A stretch of DNA of 20,412 bases, from positions 1 through 20,412 of the forward strand of contig DAHXLI010000045.1 in the NCBI GenBank assembly GCA_027366075.1, given 5' to 3'. The translations under genes were made by a program, and so were the position numbers. This stretch comes from Candidatus Parvarchaeota archaeon. GTDB lineage: Archaea; Nanobdellota; Nanobdellia; Parvarchaeales; Parvarchaeaceae. Shown piece by piece: positions 6,553 through 13,057 of this stretch. Within the stretch, counting starts at the first letter, position 1. Each line of letters starts with the position of its first letter. Under the pieces are notes generated by a model, which saw only the letters and a list, made by a program, of their open reading frames with translations, ran no database searches and was not told where the DNA came from.

Positions 6553-7788
6553 ATGTCACTTGCAGCTTTCCTTTACGCAAACGAAAATAATCTCCTTGCA
6601 TTAGCGGTCTTTGCGATAGTCATTCTCTTCGTTCTGTGGAACAGGAAAAAGTTCGCAGTAGAAGGTAAAATAATCTTCATTTACAGGACTAAACTCGGCT
6701 TGAAAATAATGCAGAAGCTGTCAAAATATAAGCGTATTATAAATATTTATGCGATAATCGGAGTAATAGCCGCAGTCGCTTCTATAGTGTTCATGCTGTA
6801 CCTTCTTGTTCCGTATCTTAATCTAATGATCTCCCACCCAAGCTCTACGCCAGCGGGTTTAGAACTGGTATTACCTGTCTCGGGAGTACCAGGCATAGTA
6901 GGCGTACCGATATTTTATTGGCTTATCGCACTGATAGTAGTAGTTGCTCTACACGAAGGATCGCACGGAATAGTGGCGTTGTCGAAGAAAATAAAACTAA
7001 AATCGTCCGGCTTTGGCTTTTTCCTTGCGTTTCTTCCGCTGGCTTTTGTAGAGCCCAATCAGAAACAGTTTGACAAAGCAAGCAGATTCGATAGGCTTAA
7101 AGTTCTTGCTGCAGGATCTTTTACAAATATAATATTGGGCGTTTTATTTCTTATAGTTTATATCCTGCTTTCCAATTACATAGTCGCGATACATGCAGTA
7201 TCATTCGCACCTTTGGCCCTTCAGATAGTAGGAGTAGTTCCTGGTGGGCCCGCAGCAAACGCGAATCTAACGGTAAATACCACCATAACACAGATAAACG
7301 GGCAACAGTTTTCTACTCCACAGCAGGCGGAATCTGAGCTCAGCGTAATCCCCGGTCAATATGTAAATTTAACCGCCTCTTCTGGTGCGACATATCCTAT
7401 AAAGACAACCTACAACGCTTCAATAAACACCACAAACCACAGTTACATAGGCATTTATGGAGAATTTGTGGAAACTGGTTCAAGTCAATTTCTCATAGCG
7501 CCGATTTCTCAAAACGCGTCTCCCAACAATAACATACCCTCGCAAACCCTCTACTGGTTTGACGGGCTTTTCTTGTGGATAGCGTTCATATCGCTAGGTT
7601 TGGGGTTGGCTAACTTCTTGCCGATATTCTATATCACAGACGGATGTAAGATAATAAATGAGCTGTTAGGGTATTTCATAAGAGACAAAAAATTACTTTG
7701 GAAGACCACAAACGCATTTATAATCTTCTTTTCGGTCCTCTTTATATTCCTTACGCCGCTTGGGACCTTGCTTTTCTCACACATATAA
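6553..7788 (+). CDS. Site-2 protease family membrane metalloprotease (M50) with PDZ domain
   Basis: Site-2 proteases cut transmembrane helices inside the membrane. The 411-residue product has transmembrane segments near 12-30, 65-88 and 118-136. The last holds the zinc site HEGSH (134-138). After two more hydrophobic stretches (153-165, 186-212) comes a PDZ-like domain (about 222-302, with VVPGGPAANANL). The second active-site motif NFLPIFYITDG (Asn354, Asp363) follows, then a C-terminal membrane segment (384-405). The loop from 238 to 323 contains seven N-X-S/T sequons, which fits an exposed, glycosylated location. The family is clear; the physiological substrate is unknown. It follows rpl40e by 6 nt with no strong ribosome binding site. 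Confidence 0.9.
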   Translation: MSLAAFLYANENNLLALAVFAIVILFVLWNRKKFAVEGKIIFIYRTKLGLKIMQKLSKYKRIINIYAIIGVIAAVASIVFMLYLLVPYLNLMISHPSSTPAGLELVLPVSGVPGIVGVPIFYWLIALIVVVALHEGSHGIVALSKKIKLKSSGFGFFLAFLPLAFVEPNQKQFDKASRFDRLKVLAAGSFTNIILGVLFLIVYILLSNYIVAIHAVSFAPLALQIVGVVPGGPAANANLTVNTTITQINGQQFSTPQQAESELSVIPGQYVNLTASSGATYPIKTTYNASINTTNHSYIGIYGEFVETGSSQFLIAPISQNASPNNNIPSQTLYWFDGLFLWIAFISLGLGLANFLPIFYITDGCKIINELLGYFIRDKKLLWKTTNAFIIFFSVLFIFLTPLGTLLFSHI

Positions 7789-7792
7789 CTAA

Positions 7793-7800
7793 TTTATATG
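7793..7800 (+). promoter_or_regulatory. TATA-like box for tfe
   Basis: TTTATATG is centred about 27 nt before the tfe ATG at 7823. This points to a leaderless transcript independent of the upstream protease gene. Confidence 0.5.
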
Positions 7801-7822
7801 ATAAGCCATACACTGTATTGGT

Positions 7823-8473
7823 ATGCCTAAGAAAATGAAAGCGAAAAAGCATATAGTAAGGAAAAAGAAAGTTTCTAAGAACAGAAAGAAGGAACCCGCC
7901 ATTAAACAGCCAAAACCGCAGAAAGTCATAATAAATATAAATAAGCTGCTTTCGTTGGAAGAAGCTATAAAATACGTTGTAGACCTTAGTGGGGAAAAAG
8001 GTCTCGAAGTTTTCAAATATCTTATAGCGCGCGGCCCGATGGAGGAAAACGCTTTAGCCAAGAAGCTTAAGTTTGAAAAGGCAAATGCGATAAGAAAATT
8101 CTTATATAAACTTTACACTAAAAACCTAGTTTCGTATACGAAGAAAAAGAAGGGCGCAAAAGCTTGGTATACGTATTATTGGAAAGCAAGTCCAGAGCGG
8201 CTGGTTTTTCTCATACAAAAAGAATATGAAGATGAGATAAAACAGGCTAAAAAATCGATAGACCTCAATAAAGCCAACGATTTCTACATATGCGAAACCT
8301 GCAATAGGCAGTACGAACTAAAGCAGGCATTAGAAAACGATTTTCGCTGCGCAAACTGCAACGGCGTACTGAAACACATGGAAACATCACAAGTGGTCGG
8401 AGAAAAAGAGAATAGGATATTTTTCTTAAATGAAAAGATAAGGAAGCTTTCCGAAATATTCAAGATAAAATGA
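7823..8473 (+). CDS. tfe: Transcription factor E (TFE, TFIIE-alpha homologue)
   Basis: TFE joins the archaeal preinitiation complex and helps open promoter DNA by contacting the RNA polymerase clamp. The 216-residue product has three parts. Residues 1-35 form a strongly basic tail (KKMKAKKH, RKKKVSKNRKKE). Residues ~43-125 form a winged helix (LEVFKYLIARGPMEENALAKKL, then NAIRKFLYKLYTKNLVSY and WYTYYW). Residues 150-190 form a zinc ribbon (Cys157, Cys160, Cys176, Cys179). This order is that of archaeal TFE. The final segment after the ribbon (about 190-216) is helical. The basic tail is longer than in typical TFE (about 160-180 residues). The gene stands alone with its own promoter; its stop is 1 nt from the stop of the convergent cysteine-rich gene. 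Confidence 0.9.
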   Translation: MPKKMKAKKHIVRKKKVSKNRKKEPAIKQPKPQKVIININKLLSLEEAIKYVVDLSGEKGLEVFKYLIARGPMEENALAKKLKFEKANAIRKFLYKLYTKNLVSYTKKKKGAKAWYTYYWKASPERLVFLIQKEYEDEIKQAKKSIDLNKANDFYICETCNRQYELKQALENDFRCANCNGVLKHMETSQVVGEKENRIFFLNEKIRKLSEIFKIK

Positions 8474-8474
8474 A

Positions 8475-8765
8475 TTATCCTACGTCTAAAAGTTCACAGC
8501 TGTTTGTTACGTAAATCGTCGTCGTGTTGCCGCATATTGATGCGTTTACGTTCTGCGATATCGCGCAGGAGTATCCGTAGCTTATATCCTTTGCCGCGCA
8601 ATAGTTCGAGTATGTAGCCCCGTTTGCTGTTAGATTCTGGCACTTTAGTTCGCACAAGCCCACCGAAACCGTACGGTGGTTCTCCCCAGCGTTTGTGTAG
8701 AATAAAGCGGCGGCCACGACAAGTAAAACAAGTATTATCAGTACTATCGCATTTGCTTTGTCCAT
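8475..8765 (-). CDS. Secreted or membrane-anchored cysteine-rich small protein
   Basis: The 96-residue product begins MDKANAIVLIILVLLVVAAALF, a short charged start and one hydrophobic segment (about 5-22) that would act as a signal anchor or signal peptide. The rest is polar and predicted to lie outside the cell. It holds six cysteines (38, 42, 56, 67, 78, 90), an even number that could form three disulfides, and three N-glycosylation sequons (NLT, NAS, NTT). I do not recognise a family. A TATA-like box (minus strand TATTTATAG, 8786-8794) lies 25 nt upstream of the ATG, so it has its own promoter, divergent from the Nudix-like gene. It converges with tfe. Confidence 0.72.
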   Translation of the reverse strand: MDKANAIVLIILVLLVVAAALFYTNAGENHRTVSVGLCELKCQNLTANGATYSNYCAAKDISYGYSCAISQNVNASICGNTTTIYVTNSCELLDVG

Positions 8766-8785
8766 TAGTATCTTAGTTACTTTAG

Positions 8786-8794
8786 CTATAAATA
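8786..8794 (-). promoter_or_regulatory. TATA-like box for the cysteine-rich protein gene
   Basis: TATTTATAG on the minus strand, centred 25 nt before the ATG at 8765. Confidence 0.5.
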
Positions 8795-8822
8795 TTGTGG
8801 CAGTTTTATTCGTTTTAATGCA

Positions 8823-8830
8823 TTTATACC
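8823..8830 (+). promoter_or_regulatory. TATA-like box for the Nudix-like gene
   Basis: TTTATACC, centred about 25 nt before the ATG at 8851; this supports that ATG as a leaderless start. Confidence 0.5.
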
Positions 8831-8850
8831 CATGGGTTTATTAAAAATAT

Positions 8851-9261
8851 ATGCAGCGCAGAGCGTCCGTAATAGTTTTAAAAGATAATTTGGTTCTATT
8901 AGTCAAATTAAAGGAACAGGACAGGCTTCTTCCCAGAGCAACTTGGGTCTTTCCTTTTTTAAACCTGCTAGACGAAAGCAGCCCCAGGAAGGAGATAAAC
9001 GATTTTTTGAACAGTATAAAAATAAGCTATAAGTTATCCGACAAAGTCTTCAAATATAGCCCAAGCGAGAATCCAAAACTCATCTATTTTGTTTATGTAG
9101 CAGATTATGTGAAAGGCGAGCCAGACACGGCGCGTTTCTTCCAGTCTTACAAATGGGTCCCTATAAAAGATATAGTCGCCTATTCTACATCCTTTATGGA
9201 CGGTCACGTATCAAAATACCTCAGCGAAGTCGCGGAAAAACTAGAAAAATTCGGCAACTGA
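8851..9261 (+). CDS. Nudix-like protein with a degraded catalytic box
   Basis: The 136-residue product has the strand pattern of the Nudix fold: RRASVIVLKDNLVLLVKL at the start, then WVFPFLNL where active enzymes have W-x-F-PGG, a helix, and the strand KLIYFVYVADYVKGEP. A later KWVPIKDI resembles the usual Nudix W-(V/F)-x-x-(E/D)-(E/D)-(L/I) closing block. The Nudix box itself (GX5EX7REUXEEXGU) is replaced by a stretch at about 38-57 where PRKEINDFLNS stands in for REUXEEXGU. The glycine and most metal-binding glutamates are absent. It may therefore bind a nucleotide or RNA without hydrolysing it, or may be a divergent enzyme. It has its own promoter and converges on the PAC2 gene, with stops 11 nt apart. 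Confidence 0.6.
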   Translation: MQRRASVIVLKDNLVLLVKLKEQDRLLPRATWVFPFLNLLDESSPRKEINDFLNSIKISYKLSDKVFKYSPSENPKLIYFVYVADYVKGEPDTARFFQSYKWVPIKDIVAYSTSFMDGHVSKYLSEVAEKLEKFGN

Positions 9262-9272
9262 GAATTAAAGTT

Positions 9273-9968
9273 TCAGCCGTATACGTCATTCTTATTCGGC
9301 TCTTCCTTTTTGTTGAGTTTCTTGAGCATATCATCTATTTTTGCGAGCGTTTGCTTGTACTCTGATACGAGCTCCTTAGTATCAACGTGGATCCCTATAG
9401 GGGAGAGTGCAGTTATCAGCGTGGCCGCGGCAAGGCCGTCTGGGATCTCCGAATGCGTTTCGGCCATCAAAAGTGTTACTGGAATATTTTCACTCTTTGC
9501 TTTTAGAGTTAATTCCGCGTTTAAACCTATTATCGCGCCGTCTTCAAGTTTTTTCGCGTTTGCAGGCTGAAATCCATCCTTGGTGCAGACATAATACAGG
9601 TCGCTTACATCCTTGCCCTGGTCTATCGCAAGACCGTCAAGACAGATTATGCCTTTGAATTTGTATTTTTTGTAGATTTCCAGTATTTGCGTTATAAGCG
9701 CGTCTACCGCATCTGGCCCCAAAGGGAATTGAGAGTTTATAAAAATAGAATTTTCTGCCTGTAATATCCTTACGGGAAAACTTATCTCGCCGCGGTCTAT
9801 CACGGCTACTGGCGTTTCAATATCCAAGTCTATATAACCGATATCTTTTATCGCGCCTTTTTCTTCGAGGTATCTGCTCGCCAATATCGATGTGTACCCT
9901 ACGGTCTGGAAAGCGGTAATTATGTATCCTCCCGCATTAGGAGCTTTTTTAAAATAGAACTTGGCCAT
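9273..9968 (-). CDS. PAC2-family proteasome assembly chaperone-like protein with HbYX-type C-terminus
   Basis: PAC2-family proteins include archaeal PbaA/PbaB-type factors, which bind proteasome alpha rings as assembly factors or activators. The 231-residue product has the PAC2 core: GYIITAFQTVGYTSILASRY near the N-terminus (VG-(Y/L)-x-(S/G)-x-(I/L)-A-(S/A)-x-(Y/L)), IDRGEISFP and a nucleoside-phosphorylase-like middle (GIICLDGLAI, DGAIIGLNAEL). The block IPDGLAAATLITALSPIGIHVDTKEL follows, and a helical tail runs from ~190. The last three residues are V-Y-G, fitting the hydrophobic-Tyr-any HbYX motif that docks into alpha-ring pockets. psmA is in the same window. A TATA-like box at 9985-9998 lies about 24 nt upstream of the ATG. 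Confidence 0.85.
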   Translation of the reverse strand: MAKFYFKKAPNAGGYIITAFQTVGYTSILASRYLEEKGAIKDIGYIDLDIETPVAVIDRGEISFPVRILQAENSIFINSQFPLGPDAVDALITQILEIYKKYKFKGIICLDGLAIDQGKDVSDLYYVCTKDGFQPANAKKLEDGAIIGLNAELTLKAKSENIPVTLLMAETHSEIPDGLAAATLITALSPIGIHVDTKELVSEYKQTLAKIDDMLKKLNKKEEPNKNDVYG

Positions 9969-9984
9969 ATGAAGACTTGTCTTA

Positions 9985-9998
9985 CTTATTATAAATGC
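9985..9998 (-). promoter_or_regulatory. TATA-like box for the PAC2 gene
   Basis: The minus strand reads GCATTTATAATAAG; its core is about 24 nt before the ATG at 9968. Confidence 0.5.
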
Positions 9999-10020
9999 TT
10001 TATGTCCCGTTCCCGGTTTG

Positions 10021-10743
10021 CTAGAAAATGGCAGGCACGATGTATATGAAATTAATTATAGTCATTGCGACCGCTATAATAAAGAAAGTGATCCAGATCT
10101 TTTTGTTCCAATTAATCACTTTGTACCCGTCTAGAGGGTTTATTGGGATTAAATTAAACGCCGCCAGGTAGAAGTTGATGTACGAGCCCAAGCCCGTCAC
10201 CAGCAAGCCAAATACCATCAGGTATGAATGGACGGCGCTGAAAAATAGATTAAGAAGTAAAAATAAACCCAAAAAGATAAATCCAAATATTATGTTTATT
10301 CTCGGTCCGGCAAGGGAGATAATACCATACCGCTCCCTGAACCCCTTCGGATCAAGATACGGTTCTCTAGGGTCGGGTTCAAAATAGGTCGCCCCCGGTG
10401 CGGCAAATATAAAACCTATTAACGCGGTTATTATTGCTAGAAGGATACCCCAGACCCATATCCTGAACTCTGCATGGTAGCGGTATCTTTGTGCAGTAAA
10501 TTTATGCATTAGTTCGTGCATTATGAATCCGCATCCAAGAACTATCGCAGAGGCCACGAAAACTAGTATAAATCCGCCGCTCATAACCGCACCACCATCA
10601 AGGACATAAGCGAAGGCAAGCGAAAGCACTATCCAAGCTATCAATATATTCTCTACTTCGACCAGTGTGAATCTTCTAGCGAAACTCTTAAAGGGGTGGC
10701 TAAAAGCAGACCACTTTTTCCTTGCAATCTTTACTTTTGACAT
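10021..10743 (-). CDS. Small M50 (site-2 protease-like) membrane metalloprotease
   Basis: The 240-residue product is an intramembrane zinc protease of the compact M50 type without a PDZ domain. The cytosolic basic N-terminus (1-25) is followed by hydrophobic segments near 31-48 and 55-75. The zinc site HELMH is at 76-80. Further membrane spans lie near 97-115, 147-169 and 175-195. The second motif NLIPINPLDG (197-206, metal ligand Asp205) follows, then a last span near 215-237. All active-site elements are intact. It is the last gene of a four-gene operon; its start overlaps the end of ksgA by 13 nt. It is distinct from the larger M50 protease at 6553-7788. Substrate unknown. Confidence 0.88.
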   Translation of the reverse strand: MSKVKIARKKWSAFSHPFKSFARRFTLVEVENILIAWIVLSLAFAYVLDGGAVMSGGFILVFVASAIVLGCGFIMHELMHKFTAQRYRYHAEFRIWVWGILLAIITALIGFIFAAPGATYFEPDPREPYLDPKGFRERYGIISLAGPRINIIFGFIFLGLFLLLNLFFSAVHSYLMVFGLLVTGLGSYINFYLAAFNLIPINPLDGYKVINWNKKIWITFFIIAVAMTIINFIYIVPAIF

Positions 10744-11519
10744 ATACCTAATCTAATCATCTCGTTGTATATATTAAGTAATTCGTCGGTCTCGAATAAA
10801 AAAACCTTCTCTTTTGTAATAGAATCATCAAGGCTTTCGAGCCTTTCTTTTAATTCGCTTTTGGCATGTATCGCCATTTTTTCCCGGCTATCAAGTACAG
10901 CGGAATAAAGGTTTTTCTTTTTGTGCTGAAATATTGCCCGGCAGAAGTCTAAGAATCCTTCGTCTATGTCTATATGCTTAGGCGTAAGTTTTATCACCAC
11001 CGAATCTACCGATGGCATCGGTCTAAAACATCCTTTGTTTACGTTTGTTATCTTCTCTATTTTGCAGGTATATTGGCAAAACACAGAAAGCATAGAGTAA
11101 TCCCTTATCCCTGGTATAGAGAGCATCCTCTCCCCGAATTCTCTTTGGTACATTAAAATGGCAAAAGAAGAAGGCTTATCATTAAGAAAATATACTATCT
11201 TTGTAGTTACAGGCGACGATATAGTGTATGGAAGGTTTGACACTATCCTAGTCACGTCTTTAGGGAACGCGATTTCTAGCGCGTCGGCATTTATGAATTC
11301 TACATTGTTAGCGTCTTTTAATGCGACCTTGGAGGCATCCAATAAATTCAAATCTATCTCCACAGCATAGACCTTTGCGGCTTTTTTTGCTATGTGTTTT
11401 GTAAGTCTTCCATCTCCACTGCCTATTTCAAGCACTACGTCATTCTTGCTTAACTCTGCGGATGCGATTATCTTATCCATCACGTTTACGTCTCTAAGAA
11501 AAATTTGGGTGTTCCTCAT
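10731..11519 (-). CDS. ksgA: 16S rRNA dimethyladenosine transferase (KsgA/Dim1)
   Basis: The enzyme uses S-adenosylmethionine to dimethylate two adjacent adenosines in the terminal helix 45 loop of 16S rRNA, a late step in small-subunit assembly. The 262-residue product opens with NTQIFLRD in place of the usual GQ-x-FL-x-D. It then shows SAM motif I EIGSGDG (31-37), Glu54 at the end of strand 2, NADA (77-80) and the catalytic NLPYTI (95-100), followed by the KsgA C-terminal helical domain (CFRPMPSVDSVVIKL). The N-terminus is short because few residues precede NTQIFL. Its ATG overlaps the ychF-like stop as ATGA. The M50 protease gene starts inside its end. Confidence 0.94.
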   Translation of the reverse strand: MRNTQIFLRDVNVMDKIIASAELSKNDVVLEIGSGDGRLTKHIAKKAAKVYAVEIDLNLLDASKVALKDANNVEFINADALEIAFPKDVTRIVSNLPYTISSPVTTKIVYFLNDKPSSFAILMYQREFGERMLSIPGIRDYSMLSVFCQYTCKIEKITNVNKGCFRPMPSVDSVVIKLTPKHIDIDEGFLDFCRAIFQHKKKNLYSAVLDSREKMAIHAKSELKERLESLDDSITKEKVFLFETDELLNIYNEMIRLGICQK

Positions 11520-12655
11520 ACTATTATCTTTAATATCTGTTCGTTCTTCACCGGTTCGTCGTTTTTTACCTTTAAGCCGGTTCTGCAGTCTATCGCGCCC
11601 TTATAATTTTTTGCTATATCAGAATGTATGATCTCGGCTACGTCTTGTGGAGTGGCATTTGGTCCGACTATGTAAGAATCTGGCAAGATGCGGCCCCTGC
11701 TGTCAGATAGTTTCTTTTCGTCTTCTACCGTGAAAACGACTTTATTTTTCATAAGTCCAAAAACAAGTTCGTTTAGCGCTTGCTGTACACCGGTGTTGCC
11801 ATATTTTTTTATTATCTGATTTAGTATATCCACAGCTTTAATCTGGTCTTTATTTAATTCTTTCTTTATCTTAATGGAGTTTTCGGAGTAGTCTATAAAG
11901 CCATGTTTGTTAGCCTCTTTAAGCGTAAGTTCAGCCGCCGCCGAGCAGGAGATAATAGAATACTTGAAATTTGATCTTAAATCGGCTAGCCGTTCCTTTA
12001 AGTTTTCCGTCGCGTCCATCTTATTCGCTGCAATCACCATAGGCTTATCTTTCGATAAAACGTAATCGCTTATAAGCCCGGCTGAGGCTTCATCAAGAGT
12101 TTTTACGTTCATGGCTTTTACTGCTTCTTTTACCGTGCTAAATTTAAACTTAAGACCGGATAGCGCTTTATAAACAGCTTCTGATATGTCTTCGGTGCCA
12201 CGTAACCGTATTCTTAATATTATTGATTTTATCCAAGACTCTAGCTCCTTCTTTACCATCTCTAAGTCTTTTTTTGGGTCATAGTTAGCCGTTGGATTCC
12301 CTGCGCCGTCGGTTTTACCTGATATATCTATTACTTGGATTAATCCATCGGCTTCCATTGCATCGCTAAGAAATTTGTTCCCTAGACCTCTGCCTTTGTT
12401 TGCGCCTTCTATTAGACCGGCTACATCTATTATCTCAAGTGGTACGAACCTAATACCATTTACGCAAGGAGAATTGTGCGGCGTACATTTGGTATTAAAT
12501 TCCTTTTCTGGGCATTTTATGGTAACGTATCCAATGCCTTTGTTGGGTTCTATAGTTGTAAATGGCCGGTCTTCTATTTGCACGTCTTCTAGTGTTAATG
12601 ATTTAAAGAAGGTGCTTTTTCCTACGTTAGTTCTGCCTATTATACCAACTTTCAT
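11516..12655 (-). CDS. YchF/OBG-family translation-associated GTPase with TGS domain
   Basis: This is an Obg-related P-loop NTPase of the archaeal/eukaryotic YchF-like branch, thought to act on ribosomes. The 379-residue product has G1 GRTNVGKS (7-14), G3 DVAG (77-80), the block NKGRGLGNKFL (86-95), and G4 NKMD (211-214). A C-terminal TGS domain follows from about 305 (RGRILPDSYIVGPNATPQDVAEIIH has the TGS signature). Cys48, Cys57 and Cys64, just before the G3 strand, mark the archaeal subgroup. NKMD predicts guanine preference, unlike the ATP-preferring bacterial YchF. It sits between a small membrane protein gene and ksgA with 4-nt ATGA overlaps on both sides, so the genes are translationally coupled. 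Confidence 0.92.
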   Translation of the reverse strand: MKVGIIGRTNVGKSTFFKSLTLEDVQIEDRPFTTIEPNKGIGYVTIKCPEKEFNTKCTPHNSPCVNGIRFVPLEIIDVAGLIEGANKGRGLGNKFLSDAMEADGLIQVIDISGKTDGAGNPTANYDPKKDLEMVKKELESWIKSIILRIRLRGTEDISEAVYKALSGLKFKFSTVKEAVKAMNVKTLDEASAGLISDYVLSKDKPMVIAANKMDATENLKERLADLRSNFKYSIISCSAAAELTLKEANKHGFIDYSENSIKIKKELNKDQIKAVDILNQIIKKYGNTGVQQALNELVFGLMKNKVVFTVEDEKKLSDSRGRILPDSYIVGPNATPQDVAEIIHSDIAKNYKGAIDCRTGLKVKNDEPVKNEQILKIIV

Positions 12656-13002
12656 AGTAATATAATCAAAGAAATTACAAGCGTAAAAACGAGGAATTCA
12701 ACCGCGTAACCGACAATCTTAACAAGATCCGATTTTATTGCGGTATAAAACGCGGATAGAACCAAGTTTATTATTACTATAATCGCGGCGATAGTAACGT
12801 AGAATTGGCTGTTTAGATATACTAAGAAGATTATAATAAAACCTTCTAAAAGTACAGAATAGATATTTAAAACTCGATCAAGTCCGAATTTTTCAGAGAC
12901 TTTATCTATCTCCGACTCTGTGTATGTCCCTATCAAGTAGCCGACTGGAAATGAAGCCGAAACTAACAATAATAAGAGGATATTAGACATTATGCTTAGC
13001 AT
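12652..13002 (-). CDS. Small multi-pass membrane protein, unknown function
   Basis: The 116-residue product is almost entirely hydrophobic, with probable spans near 5-25, 46-64, 66-88 and 94-115 and a polar, charged stretch at 27-42 (TYTESEIDKVSEKFGLD). I do not recognise the family. It is the first gene of the operon that continues into the YchF-like GTPase through an ATGA overlap. Two starts are possible: the ATG at 13000-13002, about 24 nt from a TATA-like box, or the ATG four codons later (MSNILLL). The first fits a leaderless transcript better. Conserved coupling to translation genes suggests a real, expressed gene. Confidence 0.68.
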   Translation of the reverse strand: MLSIMSNILLLLLVSASFPVGYLIGTYTESEIDKVSEKFGLDRVLNIYSVLLEGFIIIFLVYLNSQFYVTIAAIIVIINLVLSAFYTAIKSDLVKIVGYAVEFLVFTLVISLIILL

Positions 13003-13020
13003 GAAACTTAATGAAAATAC

Positions 13021-13030
13021 ATTAATAAAT
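13021..13030. promoter_or_regulatory. Shared TATA-like region of two divergent genes
   Basis: ATTAATAAAT (ATTTATTAAT on the minus strand) is centred about 24 nt before the minus-strand ATG at 13002 and about 32 nt before the plus-strand ATG at 13058. No other good TATA candidate is visible in this 55-nt gap. Confidence 0.45.
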
Positions 13031-13057
13031 ACCTAAGGGCTAAGAAGATAATCCTCT

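Noticed and set aside
7789..8061. A 90-codon minus-strand frame opposite tfe
   Set aside because: It is antisense to the well-supported tfe and its Phe-rich translation mirrors the Lys-rich tail of TFE.
9310..9658. Two plus-strand frames of 83-86 codons within the PAC2 gene
   Set aside because: They lie opposite a conserved coding region, have no promoter and no recognisable protein features.
6553..10743. The two M50 proteases as a paired regulatory proteolysis system
   Set aside because: They differ in size and architecture, are in different operons on opposite strands, and no shared substrate or anti-sigma-like partner is visible.
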